Below are positions 14,744 through 18,591 of a DNA stretch of 18,591 nucleotides, one piece after another. Below the pieces are notes generated by a model. The model worked only from the letters and a program-made list of their open reading frames with translations. It searched no databases and was not told where the DNA came from. Source of the DNA: a halophilic archaeon J07HX64 (GTDB taxonomy: Archaea > Halobacteriota > Halobacteria > Halobacteriales > Haloarculaceae); assembly GCA_000416085.1 (NCBI GenBank), contig KE356579.1, positions 1,521,690 through 1,540,280 on the forward strand, given 5' to 3'. Positions within the stretch are counted from its first letter, which is position 1. Every line of letters begins with the position of its first letter. The position numbers were made by a program, and so were the translations under genes.

Positions 14744-15832
14744 TCACTCCCGGTCCTGTTCGTGCTCTCTCTCCTCGTTCGCGGAGTCCGGGTCGGAACC
14801 GCTCTCGGACGGTGACCCCGACCCCGACCCTGGATTGGAGAGAGAGTCACCCTCCGATGTTGATTCCGACCAGCCACCGGACCGTAGATCGGACAGTGAC
14901 TCGGACTTTGAGTCGATATCGGACGACGTTCTGGAGCGGGACTCGGGTTTGAGTTCGGGGTCAGATTCGGATTCGGAGTCGGACCCGGGGAGAGAGTCGG
15001 GGTCCGGTCCGGACCCGGAGACGGAGTCGATGTCCGGCCCCGACCCGGAGAGTGACTCGGGGTCGGATTCAGTGCCGGAGAGGGAGACGGGGTCCGGTCC
15101 GGACCCGGAGACGGAGTCGACGTCCGGCCCCGACCCGGAGAGTGACCCAGACTCGGATTCAGCACCGGAGACAGGGTCGATGTCCGGTCCGGTCCCGGAG
15201 ACGGAGTCGACGTCGGGCCCCGACCCGGAGAGTACCCCCGACCCTGACCCGGAGCGAGAACGCGAGTCCACACCCGGTTCGGACCGGGAGAGTGACTCGG
15301 ATTCGGGTCCAGTCCCGGAGACCGAGTCGGGGTCTATCTCGGTTCCGGGCGGAAAATCCGGCTCCGGTTCGGCCTCGGAGACAGAGTCGATATCGACCCC
15401 GGTTCCGGATGGGGAACCCGATTCCTGTTCCGTTCCTGGGACAGAGGAGGCCCCGGAGACGGGCTCCGTCCCCGATTCGGCCTCGGAGACAGACTCGAGA
15501 GCGTTTCCCGAGTCGGATCGAAGCTGTTGCGGTTCCGCACCGGAACTGTGATTCCGTTTTGATCTGTCTCGCGACACGCTGTCGCCGGGTTCCCCGATTT
15601 CGTCGCGTGCCCGGTCCCCCTGTGCTGTGGACGTGCCCGACGTGGTGTACCATCTGGCGAGGAGTCCGACGAACAGCGCGCCGCCGACCCCAGAAACGGC
15701 GGCGACGATACCCAGTTCCTGCCCGGTGGCCAGCAGTCCGACCGTCGCTATCGCTGTCACCGCGAGTACGACGATGCTGGCGACAAACTGTCGTGACATC
15801 TCGACCCCGTCCGCGTCGCGCTCTCGCTGCAT
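14744..15832 (-). CDS. Two-TM membrane protein with long Ser/Asp/Gly/Glu repeat tail
   Basis: Protein of 362 residues with no recognised domain. After 15 charged residues come two hydrophobic helices, about 16-36 (FVASIVVLAVTAIATVGLLA) and 40-60 (LGIVAAVSGVGGALFVGLLA), with a very short loop. From about residue 85 to the end the chain is low complexity: Ser, Asp, Gly, Glu and Pro in SGSGPDVDSVSG-like units, built on a 90 bp DNA repeat. By the positive-inside rule both ends and the tail would be cytoplasmic, although SD-rich tails are better known outside cells. Only one sequon is present. The start at 15832 is chosen because an excellent TATA box lies 28 bp upstream; an in-frame ATG at 15799 is the alternative. 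The opposite strand is also open over most of the tail, but lacks a promoter or any non-repetitive domain. Confidence 0.75.
   Translation of the reverse strand: MQRERDADGVEMSRQFVASIVVLAVTAIATVGLLATGQELGIVAAVSGVGGALFVGLLARWYTTSGTSTAQGDRARDEIGEPGDSVSRDRSKRNHSSGAEPQQLRSDSGNALESVSEAESGTEPVSGASSVPGTEQESGSPSGTGVDIDSVSEAEPEPDFPPGTEIDPDSVSGTGPESESLSRSEPGVDSRSRSGSGSGVLSGSGPDVDSVSGTGPDIDPVSGAESESGSLSGSGPDVDSVSGSGPDPVSLSGTESDPESLSGSGPDIDSVSGSGPDPDSLPGSDSESESDPELKPESRSRTSSDIDSKSESLSDLRSGGWSESTSEGDSLSNPGSGSGSPSESGSDPDSANEEREHEQDRE
15001..15270. repeat. 90-bp tandem repeat, three copies, in the SD-tail gene
   Basis: Units begin at 15001, 15091 and 15181 with the same GTCCGGTCCGG start and the same CCGGAGACGGAGTCGA block in register. 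The third unit diverges towards its end. Shorter related reiterations (GGGTCGGATTC, CCGGAGAC) cover about 14810-15500. The repeat is rich in self-complementary CCGGNCCGG-like runs, so both strands read as Ser/Asp/Glu/Gly/Pro-rich protein. Confidence 0.85.
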
Positions 15833-15856
15833 CGTCTGAGATAACAGGGTACAGGG

Positions 15857-15864
15857 ATATAAAT
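15857..15864 (-). promoter_or_regulatory. TATA box of the SD-tail gene
   Basis: The minus strand reads ATTTATAT, the strongest TATA match on this strand, about 28 bp before the ATG at 15832. It is the main argument for that start codon and for the minus strand being the coding strand. Confidence 0.6.
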
Positions 15865-16112
15865 CGACCGGGCATCTGTCGTGACAGAACACCCGCAGTA
15901 ACAGTTACACCACCCCCGGGGATAACGAGGGTAGCAACAACCGACTGCGATGGCGTTCCCTCAGTTTCACTCTCCTGTATATCCCGTCGGGTAAACGGAC
16001 TCACAGGGGCAAAACCGGTGAGGCGGCAGTTCAGTGTCGACCTCTCCCGAACCCACGGGGTCCGGCACCGGGCGACAGGAGCCACAGGAGGTGCCGTATC
16101 CCGTGACTGGAA

Positions 16113-16118
16113 CTATTA
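16113..16118 (+). promoter_or_regulatory. TATA-like box of the DUF309 gene
   Basis: CTATTA is centred about 26 bp before the ATG at 16141, consistent with a leaderless start. Confidence 0.45.
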
Positions 16119-16140
16119 CGCTCCGGACACACAGTTATGT

Positions 16141-16764
16141 ATGGACGCGCACCTGCGGGCTGGTATCGCAATCTACAATACCGGTGAGTATCACGCCGCA
16201 CACGACGCCTGGGAGGCCCACTGGCTCGACCTCGACTCCGGAGCGGACGACGAGCAGTTTCTCCACGGACTCATCCAGTTTACCGCGACAGTGTACCACG
16301 CGAGCAACGGCAACTGGTCTGGGGCAACGGGGCTCGCCGACAGTGCCGGCGAGTACTTGGCTGGACTCCCGTCCAGGTACCGCGGTGTCAACCTAACCGA
16401 TCTGCGTGCCGAACTCGCAACCCTCGCCGAGGACCCGGAGGCTGTCGAGCGACGGCAACCGCTCGCGCTGACCCACGAGGGGCGCGAACTCGAACTCGGG
16501 GATCTCAGATTCGAGGCGACCGCTGTCGCGGCCGACGTGTTCGCCGAGGAGTACGGCTACGACGAACAACTGGTGAAAACCGCAGTCAACTACGCGCGCG
16601 AGGACCTGTCCGACGATGTCGCGTCGAGCCCGTTCGTGACACTGCTGTTTGATTTCGTCCGGGAACCGGAGAACCGCGGTATCATCATCCAGCGCCTCGG
16701 CGAGCACACCGACCGCCGGCAGAGTCGCGACGACGACGTCTCCGGACTGTTCGACGAGAGGTGA
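16141..16764 (+). CDS. DUF309 family protein
   Basis: Soluble protein of 207 residues. The N-terminal half (1-85) is a DUF309 domain with its marks: YNTGEYHAAHDAWEAHW (12-28; H18, H21, D22, W24, E25), then FLHGLIQFTATVYH (40-53). The family is small and helical; its conserved His and Asp/Glu residues look like a metal or catalytic site, but no reaction is established. The second half (about 86-207) is an extra acidic region, including RELELGDLRFEATAVAADVFAEEYGYDEQLVKTAV, with predicted helix and no family I can name. ATG at 16141 was chosen because the domain begins at once and a TATA-like box lies 26 bp upstream, although the frame is open much further upstream. The next gene follows after 76 bp in the same direction but has its own promoter-like box. 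Confidence 0.87.
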   Translation: MDAHLRAGIAIYNTGEYHAAHDAWEAHWLDLDSGADDEQFLHGLIQFTATVYHASNGNWSGATGLADSAGEYLAGLPSRYRGVNLTDLRAELATLAEDPEAVERRQPLALTHEGRELELGDLRFEATAVAADVFAEEYGYDEQLVKTAVNYAREDLSDDVASSPFVTLLFDFVREPENRGIIIQRLGEHTDRRQSRDDDVSGLFDER

Positions 16765-16814
16765 CCGCCGCGACAGTCGACGCACTAACTGTCTCCGGAC
16801 GTTCCGACTACTAC

Positions 16815-16818
16815 TTTA
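16815..16818 (+). promoter_or_regulatory. TATA-like box of the phosphotransferase gene
   Basis: ACTTTACC contains TTTA about 25 bp before the ATG at 16841. The spacing is slightly short but within range. Confidence 0.4.
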
Positions 16819-16840
16819 CCTCACTCGTGCTACTGCGGGT

Positions 16841-17932
16841 ATGACCAACGGCGAGAGAGTCGACAGCTCCCGGCTCGAGACGTATCTCTCGGCGGAGTTG
16901 GGCGTAGAGATCACCGACGTGTCGGTACTCCACGAGGCGCTGAACACCTCTCTGCTCGTCTCGACCGCCGGGCCCAGGGGACCCTACGTTCTGCGAACCC
17001 CCGAGATGTTGCGGGACACCGGGTCCTTTCTGAGCGTGCGCGAGGAGTACGAGGTGCTGGAGCAACTGCAGGAGACAGCGGTCGACGCTCCGGAGCCGGT
17101 TTTGCACTGTGCGGACGAGTCGCTCGTCGGGGCACCGTTCCTGGTGATGACACATCTCGACGGCGAGACGGTGCCGCTCGGGAACCGCCTGCCGGAGCGG
17201 TTTCGACACCCGGCCGGCCGCCGTCAGGTGGGGCTATCGCTGATAGACGCACTCGCAGAGCTCCACAGCACAGAGTCCGACCGGTTCGTCGATATCTGTG
17301 AGCGCACAACCCCCCGGAAGCAGGTCGTCACCGACATCGAACGGCTCGACGAGGCAACGGCAGTGACCGGACACGACCCATCGCCACTCTGGGATGTGGC
17401 CGACTGGCTGCGGGAGCACGCGCCGGCCGACCCGGTGATGACACTCTCTCACGGCGATTTCAGACCGGGGAACGTCCTGTTTACCGGGACCGAACAGCCG
17501 ACACTCGCGGGTGTCCTCGACTGGGAGACGGCGTTTCTCGGTGACCCGCGGGTGGAGCTCGGCTACCTGTTGCTCCGGTGGCGCGACGCCGGCGACCCGA
17601 CACCGGAGATCGACGAGATCGCCGCCCGCTGGTCGGACGAGGGGACGATCCGCGAACTCCGGGCGGCAAACAAACACGGTCTGGCCCCGTTCACGAGTGC
17701 ACCTGGTAGCCCCGACCGTCGGGAGCTCATCGACCGATACGAGCGCCTGACCGGTATCACCGTCGAACACGAGCGGTTCTACACCGCACTCGGTGCATTC
17801 ATGCTCGCGGCAGTCTGGGCGGACATCCACCGGCACCAACTGACCGACGGCGTGTCCTCCAGCAAGGCCATCTGGGTCGAGTACATGGCGATGCTCGCCG
17901 ACAGCATCGTCAGCGGCGAGTTCGAACCGTAG
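16841..17932 (+). CDS. Aminoglycoside phosphotransferase (APH)-fold kinase
   Basis: Cytoplasmic protein of 363 residues with the APH/choline-kinase fold. The N lobe has the nucleotide-loop region EALNTSLLVSTAGPRGPYVLRTP (residues 31-53) and an EEYEVLEQL helix supplying the usual Glu. The hinge is FLVMTHLDGETVP (103-115). The C lobe carries the Brenner motif HGDFRPGNVLF (204-214) with catalytic D206 and N211, then DWETAFLGDP (227-236) with metal-binding D227. The last 100 residues are helical, ending WVEYMAMLADSIVSGEFEP. Members phosphorylate diverse small molecules; this one is not likely to be a resistance enzyme simply because of its name, and the substrate cannot be told. It resembles the acyl-CoA-dehydrogenase-linked APH branch in its hinge and DWE motif. 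The start at 16841 agrees with a TATA-like box upstream. Confidence 0.93.
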   Translation: MTNGERVDSSRLETYLSAELGVEITDVSVLHEALNTSLLVSTAGPRGPYVLRTPEMLRDTGSFLSVREEYEVLEQLQETAVDAPEPVLHCADESLVGAPFLVMTHLDGETVPLGNRLPERFRHPAGRRQVGLSLIDALAELHSTESDRFVDICERTTPRKQVVTDIERLDEATAVTGHDPSPLWDVADWLREHAPADPVMTLSHGDFRPGNVLFTGTEQPTLAGVLDWETAFLGDPRVELGYLLLRWRDAGDPTPEIDEIAARWSDEGTIRELRAANKHGLAPFTSAPGSPDRRELIDRYERLTGITVEHERFYTALGAFMLAAVWADIHRHQLTDGVSSSKAIWVEYMAMLADSIVSGEFEP

Positions 17933-18136
17933 CGCGACGACCACTGGTGTGACAGACAACGAGTACACGAACCGACACATCTCGATAGGCCGGTCCAGAC
18001 TGTGCCTCTCGATGTGGGCTGGAACTGGAGTCTAACAGTCACTGTCACGGGGTCGAACTCGTCCACAGGGTCGGTCTGCCCCGGGAGAGAGCACGGCGGT
18101 GTCAGGATCTCCTCGCAGACAATCCTCTGTCACGTC
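17933..18136. other. Convergent intergenic region, nothing recognised
   Basis: About 200 bp between the stop codons of two convergent genes. It contains a short direct repeat (TCTCGAT near 17981 and 18008) and several short imperfect inverted matches, but no tRNA, coding frame or convincing terminator was found. Confidence 0.4.
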
Positions 18137-18591
18137 TCACGCCACGACGGCGTCGACGACGACGCGGGACGTCCTCTTGTCGTTGTTCCCGACACGACGG
18201 ACCGCCGTCGAGTCGACGGTCCGGCCCGCCTCCTCGGCGGCCTGACGAACACGCCGGGTTGGCCGTTCGGGCAGCAGTTCTTTTGCAACTGTCGCGTGCA
18301 CGTGGGCGGTGCCACCCGGCGCGAGCACGGCCAGCGTGTCAGCGAGGTGTTCGTGAGCGTCGTGACGGCCGACGACGACACGGTCGAACTCCCTCTCGGG
18401 GGCGAACCCTGCGACGACCTCCGGGTAACTGGCGCGGTACGTCTCGACACTGTCGGTCACCCCGTTGCGGACGACGTTCTCGACGAGATACGCGAACACC
18501 GCGGGGGTGCGTTCGACGGCAGTCACCGTTGCACCGGCCTGTGCTATCGGGAGCGTGAACCCGCCGATACCGGCGAACGGGTCGAGCACGC
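18137..18591 (-). CDS. Class I SAM methyltransferase, Trm5/Taw2-like, N terminus beyond window
   Basis: C-terminal 151 or so residues of a Rossmann-fold methyltransferase; the frame is open at the right edge. The SAM motif I LDPFAGIGGFTLPIA is at the extreme N-terminal end of the visible part, followed by the acidic post-I residue in VTAVERTP. DRVVVGRHDAHEHLADTLAVLAPGGTAHVHAT corresponds to the DRV-x-G segment of the Trm5/Tyw2 families, which methylate G37 or add the aminocarboxypropyl group during wyosine synthesis in tRNA-Phe. The ending VRRVGNNDKRTSRVVVDAVVA fits their final strand pair. Trm5 and Taw2 cannot be told apart without the missing N-terminal domain, and a more divergent RNA methyltransferase is possible. 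No real start codon is visible: the GTG at 18587-18589 is an internal Val. Confidence 0.85.
   Translation of the reverse strand, partial: VLDPFAGIGGFTLPIAQAGATVTAVERTPAVFAYLVENVVRNGVTDSVETYRASYPEVVAGFAPEREFDRVVVGRHDAHEHLADTLAVLAPGGTAHVHATVAKELLPERPTRRVRQAAEEAGRTVDSTAVRRVGNNDKRTSRVVVDAVVA

Larger units (their letters stand above)
15833..16140. other. Divergent intergenic region of 308 bp
   Basis: Apart from the two core promoters at its ends I see nothing coding or structural here: no convincing ORF with haloarchaeal codon use, no tRNA-like fold, no tandem repeat and no long palindrome. The reading frame of the downstream DUF309 gene stays open upstream through this region and into the SD gene, but the extension is basic, Arg-rich shadow sequence. 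Confidence 0.5.

Noticed and set aside
14739..15551. Plus-strand SD-rich frame as a separate gene
   Set aside because: No TATA-like box, no signal or membrane segment and no non-repetitive domain. The minus strand has a strong TATA box and two TM helices. Kept only as an observation.
15052..16140. A 363-codon upstream extension of the DUF309 protein
   Set aside because: The extension is Arg-rich and antisense to the SD-tail gene. The conserved domain begins immediately after the ATG at 16141, which has its own TATA-like box.
17933..18136. tRNA or small RNA gene in the gap before the methyltransferase
   Set aside because: The short inverted matches do not form a cloverleaf, and no T-loop consensus or acceptor stem pairing was found.
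1..18591. Prophage, integrase, transposase, toxin-antitoxin or defence genes
   Set aside because: No gene in the window has motifs of these families, and no inverted terminal repeats or target duplications were seen.

Overview
The window is about 18.6 kb of GC-rich DNA that looks like a haloarchaeal chromosome (class Halobacteria). The evidence is acidic predicted proteins, an AglB-type oligosaccharyltransferase, a haloarchaeal DUF5806 protein, and start codons that mostly lie 25-29 bp downstream of TATA-like boxes without Shine-Dalgarno leaders, as expected for leaderless haloarchaeal mRNAs. I cannot name the genus. No rRNA, tRNA, IS element or CRISPR array was seen.

Layout, left to right. 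(1) 1-2168 (-): mutS, cut off at its C terminus by the window edge, divergent from rpiA (2236-2913, +). (2) 2975-3622 (-): a small SSSCA1-type zinc-ribbon protein. (3) 3790-8091 (+): aglB and a DUF368 membrane protein separated by 3 nt, which form an apparent N-glycosylation and lipid-carrier operon. (4) 8120-8791 (-): DUF5806 protein, sharing a compact symmetrical promoter region with a UspA-like and GNAT gene pair (8862-9739, +) that overlaps by ATGA. (5) 9850-11670 (-): a LolA-like/DUF4367-like exported protein split by a 150-residue repeat rich in N-glycosylation sequons, divergent from a MacB/Lol-type ABC ATPase and permease pair (11864-13908, +). (6) 13958-14662 (+): a GTG-start membrane protein of unknown function, convergent with 14744-15832 (-), a two-TM protein with a long Ser/Asp/Gly/Glu tail. 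(7) 16141-17932 (+): a DUF309 protein and an aminoglycoside-phosphotransferase-fold kinase. (8) 18137-18591 (-): the C-terminal part of a Trm5/Taw2-like SAM methyltransferase.

Functionally, the centre of the window is an envelope region. AglB transfers a glycan from a dolichyl phosphate carrier onto Asn-X-Ser/Thr outside the cell. The co-transcribed DUF368 protein belongs to a family shown in bacteria to move undecaprenyl phosphate back across the membrane, so it is a good candidate for recycling dolichyl phosphate. A few kb away lies a putative surface protein whose repeats carry nine AglB sequons, next to an ABC system of the kind that handles envelope lipids or lipoproteins. Three genes in the region (the aglB tail, the LolA-like protein and the SD-tail protein) carry in-frame tandem repeats of 30, 69 and 90 bp.

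The most promising lead is the aglB-DUF368 pairing. The second is the sequon-repeat LolA-like protein with its divergent ABC transporter.
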